Positions 41,935 through 50,427 of a DNA stretch of 61,061 bases are shown one piece after another. The DNA comes from Chloroflexi bacterium RBG_13_51_36 (GTDB lineage: Bacteria; Chloroflexota; Dehalococcoidia; GIF9; AB-539-J10): the NCBI GenBank assembly GCA_001796515.1, contig MGMS01000005.1:1-61061 (forward strand). Reading direction: 5' to 3'. The notes beneath the pieces were generated by a model. That model did not search any database, was not told where the DNA came from, and was given only the letters and a program-made list of their open reading frames with translations. Within the stretch, counting starts at the first letter, position 1. Each line of letters opens with the position of its first letter. The position numbers were made by a program, and so were the translations under genes.

Positions 41935-42867
41935 ATGCCAGATTATGCTTTTTTCCACAAACAATTTGTGCCGCTACCTGAAGCCAAAATCGGAGTCCTG
42001 ACCCATGCCCTCCACTACGGCACCGCCTGCTTCGAGGGCATCCGTGGCAACTGGGACAGCAAAGAGAAACGGTTTTGTATTTTTAGAATCCAGCACCACT
42101 ATGAGCGCATGCTTGATGGCTGTCGTATCCTGAAAATGAATCTCCCCTACACAGTTGATAAGCTTTGCCAATTGACGAGGGAGGTCGTGGAAAGAAGTGG
42201 CTATCAGGAAGACGTGTACATCCGTCCTCTAGCCTACAAAAGCTCCGAAGTTGTAGGAGTCCGTCTTCACAATCTGGAGGATGATTTCTGTATTATCGTC
42301 ACCACGCTCCCTCCCTACCTAGATGCAGAAAATGGCGTTCGTTGCTGCACGTCGTCATGGCGTCGCGTGGATGATACCATGATTCCACCTCGAGGCAAGA
42401 TTTGCGGCATTTACGTGAACAGCGCTCTGGCCAAAACAGAGGCCTGGGAAAATGGCTTTGATGAAGCAATACTGCTAACTCAGGATGGGCATGTCTCCGA
42501 GGGCAGCGGTGAGAATATCTTTCTCCTTTTAGGAGGAAAATTGATAACTCCTCCATCCTCCGACAACATTCTCATGGGCATCACCAGGGACACGGTCATG
42601 AAACTGGCCAGGAATGAGTTAGGCACAGATACCATTGAGAGGCCAGTGGACAGAAGTGAACTATATGTCGCTGAAGAATGCTTTTTCACCGGAACCGCAG
42701 CCAACGTGGCTCCGGTATTGGAGATTGACCATCGCCCGATAGGCACGGGCAAGATTGGCGAAATGACCGCCAAATTGCAGAAGCTCTTCGCCGAAGTGAT
42801 GCTGGGAAGAAATTCTAAATACCCCGAATGGTACTACCTGGTTTCGCCTAAACCTGTGAAGGCATAA
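41935..42867 (+). CDS. ilvE: Branched-chain amino acid aminotransferase (class IV PLP)
   Basis: Interconverts Leu, Ile and Val with their 2-oxo acids using PLP. 310 residues, the usual length. HALHYGTACFEGIRGNWD is the substrate-loop start, the PLP lysine is in YVNSALAKTEAW, and EAILLTQDGHVSEGSGENIF with GITRDTVMKLA completes the class IV signature. D-amino acid transaminase and aminodeoxychorismate lyase share the fold, but the FEGIR motif is that of IlvE. It has its own promoter. Confidence 0.93.
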   Translation: MPDYAFFHKQFVPLPEAKIGVLTHALHYGTACFEGIRGNWDSKEKRFCIFRIQHHYERMLDGCRILKMNLPYTVDKLCQLTREVVERSGYQEDVYIRPLAYKSSEVVGVRLHNLEDDFCIIVTTLPPYLDAENGVRCCTSSWRRVDDTMIPPRGKICGIYVNSALAKTEAWENGFDEAILLTQDGHVSEGSGENIFLLLGGKLITPPSSDNILMGITRDTVMKLARNELGTDTIERPVDRSELYVAEECFFTGTAANVAPVLEIDHRPIGTGKIGEMTAKLQKLFAEVMLGRNSKYPEWYYLVSPKPVKA

Positions 42868-42876
42868 CAGAATTTA

Positions 42877-43449
42877 TTAAACGGTGGTCACCCCGGGATT
42901 TACCTGTAAAGCTTTAAGCAGATAGAGGAGGCGACAACTCTGCTCCAGGACAACGGTATAGTAATAGGCTTCCTCTAACAGCTGACTGGCGGCAAAACTT
43001 CCGTGCCCCCGCACCAGGACCACCCTGCACTCACTTAGCAGCCTGGCTATCCTCTCAGCGAGCTTCGCTGCCTTCACCTCCTTGCCTGCACTCAGAATAG
43101 GCACCCTAGCCAACAAAGCCCGCCCTTCCACATCGCGGGGCACAATCTCCTTTTCCGTGAACGATAAGGCAACAGCATAGGGCGGATGGGCATGCACCAC
43201 TGCCAATGCGGAGGTGCTTTTGTAGATACAGCGATGAACCTCCAACTCTGTTGAAGCTAACGGCGTTGCCCGATTGTTCTTACATATCCCTGTCTCCACC
43301 AGATCTCCTTCCTGAATAGAGCCCAATGCACTGCCCCGATGGGTAATAACAAGATGCTCTCCAAGTTTGACGCTGAGATTACCTCCCTGGGGAGAAACCA
43401 ATCCTTGAGTGAAGAGAGCTTGACCTATCGCCTGGAATTGAGACAACAT
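42877..43449 (-). CDS. Class II aldolase/adducin-family protein
   Basis: 190 residues. The zinc ligands appear as VVHAHPPYAVAL (HxH) and VRGHGSFAAS, with the catalytic LVSPQGGNLSVKLGEHL phosphate-binding loop, as in L-fuculose/ribulose-phosphate aldolases and epimerases. The substrate cannot be chosen from sequence alone. Convergent with ilvE, nine bases apart. Confidence 0.87.
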   Translation of the reverse strand: MLSQFQAIGQALFTQGLVSPQGGNLSVKLGEHLVITHRGSALGSIQEGDLVETGICKNNRATPLASTELEVHRCIYKSTSALAVVHAHPPYAVALSFTEKEIVPRDVEGRALLARVPILSAGKEVKAAKLAERIARLLSECRVVLVRGHGSFAASQLLEEAYYYTVVLEQSCRLLYLLKALQVNPGVTTV

Positions 43450-43457
43450 TTCATAAC

Positions 43458-43584
43458 CTACGAGATGCGCCGTATCACAGCCACCACCTTGCCCCAGATC
43501 CTGACATTGTCCGGACTGTCATAGAGCCGATCACTCGCTCCTGCTTCGGTGAAAGCGACTTCGTAGCCATCGGTGACCAGCCGA
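43458..43584 (-). pseudogene. LexA/S24-like C-terminal relic
   Basis: Minus-strand translation gives VTDGYEVAFTEAGASDRLYD and SPDNVRIWGKVVAVIRR before a stop at 43458-43460. This matches the last ~40 residues of LexA-type S24 proteins (compare ENVEVQGKVVAVLRK in the intact LexA). No catalytic serine or DNA-binding domain is present upstream, where rpsT ends instead. It is a gene fragment. Confidence 0.55.
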
Positions 43585-43842
43585 TTACTTCTTGTTTGGT
43601 TTCTTCATCAGGCGGGACTTAAGTCTGGCGCCCTTATTTCCGTGGATAATGCCCTTGCTCACTGCTCTATCTATCTTACTTACGGCCAGCACCGCCTTCT
43701 GATGCGCCGATTCTTCCCCGGCAGCAATCGAATCTTTCGCTTTGACCGTAGATGTCTTAACACTACGGCGCACCAGCCGATTCCGTAACCGCCTTCTTTC
43801 CGCTGTCCTGGCTACATCACTACTGCCTTTACTTGTTGACAC
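43585..43842 (-). CDS. rpsT: Ribosomal protein S20
   Basis: 85 residues, a basic three-helix protein of the 30S subunit. RRRLRNRLVRRSVKTSTVKA and AVSKIDRAVSKGIIHGNKGA followed by RLKSRLMKK are the conserved S20 helices. The N-terminus (STSKGSSDVART) is slightly unusual. It overlaps the end of rel by 14 bases on the same strand and may be co-transcribed with it. Confidence 0.92.
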   Translation of the reverse strand: MSTSKGSSDVARTAERRRLRNRLVRRSVKTSTVKAKDSIAAGEESAHQKAVLAVSKIDRAVSKGIIHGNKGARLKSRLMKKPNKK

Positions 43843-45991
43843 TTATTTCCCCCTTTCTGGCTACATTTACTACGTTCCATACTGAATGAATCTTCGACAT
43901 TATTTTGCTCAACTGAGCAGCACTTTTCACCTCTAAGGTGAAATGCAGTGCGACACTATCGTCGCGATGATTGTCCATGCTTACCTCACTAAGGTTTACC
44001 CCTTCCTCGGCTATAATAGCACTAATATCCCGAATCAGGCCAACTCTGTCCCAAGCATCAACCTGAAGTGTCACGGGGTAGACCTGCGCCACGGCACCCC
44101 ACTCTACTTTGACTAACCTTTCTTTCTCTTGTTCATGGATGATATTAGGACAATCCCTCCGGTGGACAGTGATACCTCGGCCTTGAGTAATATACCCAAT
44201 AATCTTGTCTCCCGGCAAGGGATGACAGCAGTTAGCCAAACGAGTAAGCAGGTCTCCCACACCCAGTACATTAACGCTCACAGGGCTGATCTTCCGTGAA
44301 GGCACAACCTCAACCCCCTCTGCAGTTGGCTCCAGGTCTCCGCTTAATTTAAGAATCACCTGCGAAGAATTGATGCTGCCATTGCCCAGGGCGGCAAAAA
44401 GGTCATCTGCGCTGTCATAGTTAAGCAGGCGCGCTACCTTGTCTACACCGGGTAGACCAATGCCTAACCTCTTGAGTTCCTTATCCCAAATTTGCTTGCC
44501 GCTCTCAATGCATTGACTTCGTTCTTGCCTGGTAAACCATTGCCGAACCTTGTCTCGTGCGTGGGACGTCTTAACATAGCCAAGCTCGGTATTAAGCCAG
44601 TCCAAGCTCGGGCCCTTATCCACTTTGCTGGCCATAATCTCCACCACATCGCCATTCTTAAGAGCATAATTCAAGGGTTCCAGTCTGCCATTCACTTTCG
44701 CCCCAATACATCTATAGCCCAGATCCGTATGAATACGAAAGGCGAAATCCAGAGGAGTGGCGCCCCTGGGCAACTCTTTTATCTCCCCCTTAGGGGTATA
44801 GACAAACACTCGATCTACAAGAACATCGGTCTTGACAGACTCCAGAAACTCTTCACTGTCGAACTCTTCTCTCCAATCACCAAGCTGTCGCAACCAAGCT
44901 ATTTCGTCCTTGAACTGCTGACCTACTTTCCCTTCTTTGTAGAGCCAGTGAGCCGCCACCCCATATTCGTTGACCCGATGCATATCATGGGTCCGAATTT
45001 GAATTTCCAGCGGTGTTGTGCCCTGGCACATTACCGTAGTGTGCAAAGCTTGATAGCCATTGTCTTTTGGATTAGCAATAAAATCGTCGAATTCTTCAGG
45101 GATAGGCCGCCAGAGATTATGAATCACCCCCAATGCCTTATAACAATCCGAAACGGAGTTCACCAACAGGCGCAAAGCAAAAAGGTCGTGGATATCCCCA
45201 AAATGTTTGCCCTGCGCATCATATTTAGCCATTTTTTGATATATGCTATAAATATGTTTTGGCCGGCCATAAACCTTGGCTTCTATGCCGGCTTTATCTA
45301 ATTCCTGGCTTAACTTCTGACTAACCTCGGTTATGAAGCTTTCCCTTTCGACTCGCTTTCCAGCCACTAAACGGGCAATCTGATGATATACACGTGGCTT
45401 CAAGTAGCGAAACGCCAAATCCTCTAACTGCCATTTCGCCTCTCTCATACCCAGACGGTGCGCCAGGGGAGCATATATCTCCAGAGTCTCTTGAGCGATG
45501 GTGCGCCGTTTCTCTACGGGCAAAACACCTAGTGTCCGCATGTTATGTAATCTGTCTGCCAACTTGATAAGGACCACCCGCAGGTCCTCAGCTGTGGCCA
45601 GAAGCATTTTGCGCAAGTTCTCCGCCTGAGCTTTCGATTTTGCCTCTCCTGCCCGAGCCCGACTTGCCAGCTTGTCTAGCTTCGTGACCCCATCAACAAG
45701 TTTAACGACCGGCACACCAAACTTGGCTTCTATCTCATCTAATGACACACCGCAGTCCTCGGGGACGTCATGCAACAGGGCAGCAGCTAAGGTTTCGGCA
45801 TCGAGGTGCATTTCAGCCAGAATCATGGCCGTATTTAGAGGATGTTCTACATAAGGCTCTCCTGTTTTGCGCAGCTGCCCCTGGTGAGCTATCGCAGCGA
45901 ATTCGTAAGCCGCTTTGACAAGAGCTATCTTATCTTCAGGCAGGTAAGTGCCAGCCTGTTCTACAAGCTTACTGCCATCCATCCAATTCAT
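43829..45991 (-). CDS. rel: Bifunctional (p)ppGpp synthetase/hydrolase
   Basis: Stringent-response enzyme of 720 residues. HD hydrolase: HPLNTAMILAEMHLDAETLA followed by ALLHDVPED. Synthetase: YSIYQKM, DLFALRLLV and NGYQALHTTV with EIQIRTHDMH. TGS: VYTPKGEIKELPRGATPLDF. ACT at the C-terminus: VDAWDRVGLIRDISAIIAEE. The HD motif looks intact, so both activities are likely. An open frame to 46234 is encoded by repeat sequence and overlaps hisS; ATG 45991 (MNWMDGSK) or 45977 is the probable start. Divergent from hisS. Confidence 0.94.
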   Translation of the reverse strand: MNWMDGSKLVEQAGTYLPEDKIALVKAAYEFAAIAHQGQLRKTGEPYVEHPLNTAMILAEMHLDAETLAAALLHDVPEDCGVSLDEIEAKFGVPVVKLVDGVTKLDKLASRARAGEAKSKAQAENLRKMLLATAEDLRVVLIKLADRLHNMRTLGVLPVEKRRTIAQETLEIYAPLAHRLGMREAKWQLEDLAFRYLKPRVYHQIARLVAGKRVERESFITEVSQKLSQELDKAGIEAKVYGRPKHIYSIYQKMAKYDAQGKHFGDIHDLFALRLLVNSVSDCYKALGVIHNLWRPIPEEFDDFIANPKDNGYQALHTTVMCQGTTPLEIQIRTHDMHRVNEYGVAAHWLYKEGKVGQQFKDEIAWLRQLGDWREEFDSEEFLESVKTDVLVDRVFVYTPKGEIKELPRGATPLDFAFRIHTDLGYRCIGAKVNGRLEPLNYALKNGDVVEIMASKVDKGPSLDWLNTELGYVKTSHARDKVRQWFTRQERSQCIESGKQIWDKELKRLGIGLPGVDKVARLLNYDSADDLFAALGNGSINSSQVILKLSGDLEPTAEGVEVVPSRKISPVSVNVLGVGDLLTRLANCCHPLPGDKIIGYITQGRGITVHRRDCPNIIHEQEKERLVKVEWGAVAQVYPVTLQVDAWDRVGLIRDISAIIAEEGVNLSEVSMDNHRDDSVALHFTLEVKSAAQLSKIMSKIHSVWNVVNVARKGEISVNK

Positions 45992-46044
45992 AATACTGCA
46001 AGAGCAAGAGTAACGCAAACCACAGTCAAGAAGGTGCTGACAAA

Positions 46045-46129
46045 TGTCATTCCTCGCGAATCTTGTCGTGGGCAGAGTTGGATTGTTCGCTTTCTCAGAA
46101 TAACAGGTAGCGAAGCGCTCATAATGACA
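46045..46129. repeat. Short interspersed repeat between rel and hisS
   Basis: Bounded by TGTCATT (46045-46051) and its complement AATGACA (46123-46129), with TCGCGAATCTTGTCG inside and GGTAGCGAAGCGCTCA near the right end. Related to the repeat at 13253-13280 and 39239-39264. It lies in the divergent promoter region of rel and hisS. Confidence 0.55.
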
Positions 46130-46186
46130 ATAGCAGGCGGGATAGTTACAATATGGTAAACTAGAAGACAGAGAGGGAGGATTTCT

Positions 46187-47446
46187 TTGTACAAAGCACC
46201 TCGAGGAACATTCGACATCCTGCCACAAGAACATGCCTGCTGGAAATACGTAGAGGAAAAGGCTGCTTTCCTATGCCGGCTCTACGGCTACCAACCCCTG
46301 AGTACGCCGATTTTCGAAGATGCCCAGGTTTTTGCCAAAACTGTGGCCGGGGGGACGGATATCATCGACAAGGAAATGTACATCTTTAAGGACAAAAGCG
46401 GACAAGAATTGGCCTTAAGGGCGGAGGGAACGGCACCGGTTTGCCGAGCATACCTAGAGCACGGACTATTTAACTTGCCACAACCTGTGAAGCTTTATTA
46501 CATTGGACCAGCCTTCAGGTATGAGCGTCCCCAGTCCGGGAGGTACCGCCAGCATCATCAGTTTGGTTTTGAGGCATTGGGGGAGGCCGACCCTGCTCTC
46601 GATGCAGAGGTGATTGAAATGGCTCAACAATTCTTCTATTCTTTAGGGCTTCCTCAACTCACTATCCACCTCAACAGCATCGGCTGTAAGCTATGTCGTC
46701 CCCGGTATTTGGTAGTACTGAAGCAGCATTATTCTAGCTATATGGACCAGCTTTGCCCCGACTGCAAAGCCAGGCTGGTCAAGAACCCGCTACGCTTGCT
46801 CGATTGCAAGAAAGTCTCTTGCCAAGAGATAGCCAAAACCGCACCGAAAATCCCGGACTATCTGTGCCATGAATGCCAAATCCACTTTCAGAGCGTGCAA
46901 GAATATTTAGGGGCAGTGAGCATTCCCTTTCAACTGAATCCCAGGTTGGTGCGCGGACTGGATTACTACACGAGGACAGTGTTCGAGATTGAACCCCGAG
47001 AGGCAGGGGGACAAAGCACGCTCGGCGGAGGGGGGCGCTATGATCACCTCATTGAGGAATTAGGGGGAAGACCTACTCCTGCGGTGGGCTTTGCGACTGG
47101 CTTGGAAAGAATAATATTGAATCTGAAGAACCAGAGATTAGATATTCCACCATTGCCAAAGCCTGATGTTTTCATCGCCTACCTGGAACAGGAAGCGAAG
47201 ATTGAGGCAATGAAGATTGCCTCAGAGCTACGCAGGGAGGGCATTCCTGTCATCATGGCTACGGGCGACAAAAGCCTGAAAGGACAGATGAGGCAAGCTA
47301 ATTCCTTAGACATTGCCTACGCCCTCATCCTCGGCGAGCAGGAGCTCCTCCAGCGAACAGCAATGTTGCGGGACATGAGAAGCGGAGAACAGAAGAGCAT
47401 TCCGTTAACTGAAATAGCCGGATTTCTCAAACAGTTCAAAATGTGA
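46187..47446 (+). CDS. hisS: Histidyl-tRNA synthetase
   Basis: Charges tRNA-His. 419 residues. Class II motifs: GPAFRYERPQSGRYRQHHQF (motif 2), LVRGLDYYTRTVFEI (histidine A loop) and AVGFATGLERIIL (motif 3). The C-terminal anticodon-binding domain starts at PDVFIAYLEQEAK. TTG start behind a strong GGGAGG seven bases upstream. The tRNA-His gene is at 1009-1085 in the same window. Confidence 0.96.
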   Translation: MYKAPRGTFDILPQEHACWKYVEEKAAFLCRLYGYQPLSTPIFEDAQVFAKTVAGGTDIIDKEMYIFKDKSGQELALRAEGTAPVCRAYLEHGLFNLPQPVKLYYIGPAFRYERPQSGRYRQHHQFGFEALGEADPALDAEVIEMAQQFFYSLGLPQLTIHLNSIGCKLCRPRYLVVLKQHYSSYMDQLCPDCKARLVKNPLRLLDCKKVSCQEIAKTAPKIPDYLCHECQIHFQSVQEYLGAVSIPFQLNPRLVRGLDYYTRTVFEIEPREAGGQSTLGGGGRYDHLIEELGGRPTPAVGFATGLERIILNLKNQRLDIPPLPKPDVFIAYLEQEAKIEAMKIASELRREGIPVIMATGDKSLKGQMRQANSLDIAYALILGEQELLQRTAMLRDMRSGEQKSIPLTEIAGFLKQFKM

Positions 47447-47553
47447 TATAATTACCAGATAATTGATTATATGCTAATGCCCTCGAACGGAAAGCCTGAG
47501 TCTTCCCTCTTTGAGTCTGACTTCGTACTTCTGCAAATGTAACCAGGAATAAA

Positions 47554-49491
47554 TTGCTAATGCCTCAAGACGACCTGAATAACCAGATAAATCACGCAAA
47601 TTCGGAATATACCGCCAAAGACATCCAAATCTTGGATGAACTCAAGGCCGTACGTTTACGTCCAGGAATGTATATTGGCGGCACCGATAAGTACGGACTA
47701 CACCAAATCCTCTACGAAATAGTGTACAACAGCATCGACGAAGCCATGGCCGGCTGCTGTGACCGAATCGAAGTGACAATCCACGAAGACAATAGCATCA
47801 CCGTAACTGATAATGGGCGGGGTATCCCTACGGAGAATATCCCGGGGCAGAATATCACAGCTCTGGAAGCAGTTATGACTCGTCTGCACGCCGGAGCCAA
47901 GTTTAGTAATCACGTCTACGGTGTATCCAGTGGGCTGCACGGCGTTGGTGCTTCAGTGGTAAACGCCTTGTCTTCCTGGCTTAAGGCTGAGGTCAAGCGC
48001 CAGGGAACACTCTACCGCCAGGAATACCGTCAGGGAGTTCCCCAAAGCGGCGTAGAGACTGCTGGCGAAGCCCAGGACACAGGCACTTCAGTTTCCTTTC
48101 TTGCTGACAAAGCAATCTTCGAGAGCATTGACTACGATTTCGACATGGCCTGCCAGCGTCTGAGAGAGCTAGCTTACCTTAACAAAGGGGTAGAAATAGC
48201 TATCAAAGACAAGAGGGCCGACCAGGAGAAAGCGTTCTACTTCGATGGCGGAATAGCCAGTTATGTTCGGCGCCTCAACAAAAATAGAGGCGTTGTTCAT
48301 CCTTATCCCATTTATATCTCCACCATGACAGATAGCACCGTCATAGAAGCAGCTTTGCAATATAATGACAGCTTCACGGAATCCACTCTCTCCTTCGCTA
48401 ACTGTGTCAATACCAGAGACGGCGGCAGTCACCTCACGGGCTTTCGCTCGGCACTAACCCGGGTCTTCAACGATTATGCCCGTAGCGCGAAAATCTTGAA
48501 GGATACGGACCCCAACTTAACCGGGGAAGATGTGCGCGAGGGGGCGGTGGCCATCATCAGTGTAAAACTACCCCAGCCCCAGTTTGAAGGGCAAACCAAG
48601 GCAAGGCTGGGCAATCCCGAGGTGAAAAGTCATGTTGAATCTGCTGTAGCTAGCAGCTTGTCCCTCTACCTCGAGCAACACCCGAACGAGGCCAGGGCAA
48701 TCATAGACAAGTGTCTCACGGCCGCCAAGGCCAGAGAGGCGGCACGCAAAGCTCGCGACCTCGTTCTAAAGAAGACCGGATTCGAAACATCAACCCTGCC
48801 CGGGAAATTAGCCGATTGTTCAGAGAAGGAGCCAGCGAAATGCGAGATCTACCTGGTCGAGGGCGACTCAGCCGGCGGCTCAGCTAAACAAGGGCGAGAC
48901 CGCCGCTTTCAAGCCATTCTCCCGCTGAGAGGCAAAATACTGAATGTGGAAAAAGCGGCCAAGGATAAGATCCTGGAGCATGAGGAGCTAAGGGCCATCG
49001 TCACAGCGTTAAGAGCGAGTGCTGACGAACAATTTGATAGTTCGAGACTTCGCTACCACAGAATAATCATCATGACCGATGCCGATGTTGATGGCTCGCA
49101 CATTCGCACTTTGCTCCTTACCTTCTTTTACCGCCACATGACAGAGTTGATCAACCAGGGCTACCTATACATTGCCCAGCCGCCTCTTTATCGACTCAAG
49201 TCCGGTAAACAGGAGTTCTGGCTTTACTCCGAACAGGAAAAGGAAAAAAGAATTAAGGAGCTGAAACAAGACAAAATAGAGATTCAGAGATACAAAGGGC
49301 TAGGGGAGATGACTCCCGTACAATTGTGGGAGACAACCATGAACCCCGCTAACAGAACCCTGCTCAAAGTAGAGGTAGTGGATGCCATAGCCGCTGACCA
49401 GTCTTTTCGTATGCTCATGGGCGACGAAGTTTTGCCTCGCAAAAGATTCATCCAGGCTCACGCCCAGAGCGTGAGGAACCTCGATATCTAG
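47554..49491 (+). CDS. gyrB: DNA gyrase subunit B
   Basis: ATPase subunit of the topoisomerase that introduces negative supercoils. 645 residues. GHKL motifs: EIVYNSIDEAMAG, DNGRGIP and SSGLHGVGASVVNALS. The TOPRIM domain contains LVEGDSAGGSAKQGRDRRFQ and MTDADVDGSHIRTLLL. The end YKGLGEMTPVQLWETTMNP is typical. AGGA fits a TTG start at 47554 (five bases), or an ATG at 47560. ParE is the alternative, but no partner gyrA/parC is adjacent. Confidence 0.94.
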   Translation: MLMPQDDLNNQINHANSEYTAKDIQILDELKAVRLRPGMYIGGTDKYGLHQILYEIVYNSIDEAMAGCCDRIEVTIHEDNSITVTDNGRGIPTENIPGQNITALEAVMTRLHAGAKFSNHVYGVSSGLHGVGASVVNALSSWLKAEVKRQGTLYRQEYRQGVPQSGVETAGEAQDTGTSVSFLADKAIFESIDYDFDMACQRLRELAYLNKGVEIAIKDKRADQEKAFYFDGGIASYVRRLNKNRGVVHPYPIYISTMTDSTVIEAALQYNDSFTESTLSFANCVNTRDGGSHLTGFRSALTRVFNDYARSAKILKDTDPNLTGEDVREGAVAIISVKLPQPQFEGQTKARLGNPEVKSHVESAVASSLSLYLEQHPNEARAIIDKCLTAAKAREAARKARDLVLKKTGFETSTLPGKLADCSEKEPAKCEIYLVEGDSAGGSAKQGRDRRFQAILPLRGKILNVEKAAKDKILEHEELRAIVTALRASADEQFDSSRLRYHRIIIMTDADVDGSHIRTLLLTFFYRHMTELINQGYLYIAQPPLYRLKSGKQEFWLYSEQEKEKRIKELKQDKIEIQRYKGLGEMTPVQLWETTMNPANRTLLKVEVVDAIAADQSFRMLMGDEVLPRKRFIQAHAQSVRNLDI

Positions 49492-49549
49492 CCGTTCGGC
49501 TTCCCGGACCACCCAGGCTGTTGTGTGATATGGGGGAATTCGCTAAGGA

Positions 49550-49598
49550 ATCCCGGTAATGGAAATAAATAACGGGATATGCGGAATTCTTTCCGCAT
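49550..49598. terminator. Double hairpin after gyrB
   Basis: ATCCCG (49550-49555) pairs with CGGGAT (49573-49578), immediately followed by ATGCGGAA/TTCCGCAT (49579-49598) with a four-base loop. A related but decayed unit (GATCCCAATAAATAATGGGA, then TATGCGGAGAAATTC) recurs at 50356-50390. No T-run follows, so termination is inferred only from structure and place. Confidence 0.45.
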
Positions 49599-49630
49599 AG
49601 TTACTGGCTAGAAGCCGTGACGAGCGCCAG

Positions 49631-50266
49631 ATGGCTAATGCGACAGGCACACCACCAACAATCTCAGAACCGATACTTGGTTTGTGTCGCTCAATATGTG
49701 CTTCACAGGAGCCTATGTATCTAAAGCACAGTCCAGAGTCATATGCTCAGGCTAATGAGTGTTTTCCAGCCATCGACAGAAAAGTACAAGAATGCGGTGG
49801 GAAAGTCCACTATGGATGGCAGATTTGGGAATGGCCTGGTGTTTTGCTTGAAGCTGAATTTCACGCGGTTTGGCTCAGCCCAGAACATGAGTTAGTGGAC
49901 ATAACCCCCAAGTCGTTCAAGGTTGAGAAGATACTATTCTTGCCCGATCCCAGTATGAGATACGAGGGAAAACAGGTTAACAGTATTCGTGTCCCACTTT
50001 CAGACAACCCGATAACGCGAGATTTTATCGGAATATGTGATGCGATATTCCGGATTCAAAACAAGGGTAATAGAGCCAAGCAGTCAGCGGTGTCTCTTGA
50101 AGGGCCCGAATCTCAATTGCATCAGCGGTTGCAGGAGACTAGGTTACTGACGCTTCAGATGCTCGAAGCTGGTCTAAACCGCAACAGTCTATGCCCATGC
50201 AATAGCGGGAAAAAATACAAAGCATGTCATGGTAGGAAACTGGAGAAGAAGCTTGCTAGAGTCTAG
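49631..50266 (+). CDS. SEC-C motif protein of a putative gene cassette
   Basis: 211 residues. The C-terminus NSLCPCNSGKKYKACHGRK is a SEC-C zinc motif (CxCxSGxxxxxCHG), as on SecA and many unrelated proteins where it binds partners or ribosomes. The first ~185 residues (CRSICASQEPMYLKHSPESY, then WQIWEWPGVLLEAEFHAVW) belong to a hypothetical family I do not name. A downstream attC-like hairpin and the absence of a promoter or operon fit an integron-type cassette. Confidence 0.65.
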   Translation: MANATGTPPTISEPILGLCRSICASQEPMYLKHSPESYAQANECFPAIDRKVQECGGKVHYGWQIWEWPGVLLEAEFHAVWLSPEHELVDITPKSFKVEKILFLPDPSMRYEGKQVNSIRVPLSDNPITRDFIGICDAIFRIQNKGNRAKQSAVSLEGPESQLHQRLQETRLLTLQMLEAGLNRNSLCPCNSGKKYKACHGRKLEKKLARV

Positions 50267-50275
50267 TAGTCCTGC

Positions 50276-50410
50276 TTCTAACAACTCGTTACAGTCGCCG
50301 CCTTAGGCGGTCGGCTGAAGCGCAGCGTTGTCTGGCAGATGTCAGGAATCTCGACGATCCCAATAAATAATGGGATATGCGGAGAAATTCTGTATAATTA
50401 CACGTTAGGC
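50276..50410 (+). other. attC-like recombination site between cassette 1 and cassette 2
   Basis: Starts TTCTAAC (inverse-core-like) with AACTCGTTACAG following and ends with a canonical GTTAGGC core at 50404-50410, 135 bases in all. Inside are CCGCC-TTA-GGCGG (50298-50310) and GCGTTGTCTGGCAGATGTC. The CTAACAACTCGTT opening closely resembles attC sites of environmental integron cassettes. Both outer cores are not perfectly complementary, so the site may be degenerate. Confidence 0.5.
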
Positions 50411-50427
50411 GGCCAGATAAACAGCCA

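Noticed and set aside
44492-45301. 269-codon plus-strand open frame
   Set aside because: Antisense to the synthetase/TGS part of rel, which shows every family motif on the other strand; no ribosome site and no domain.
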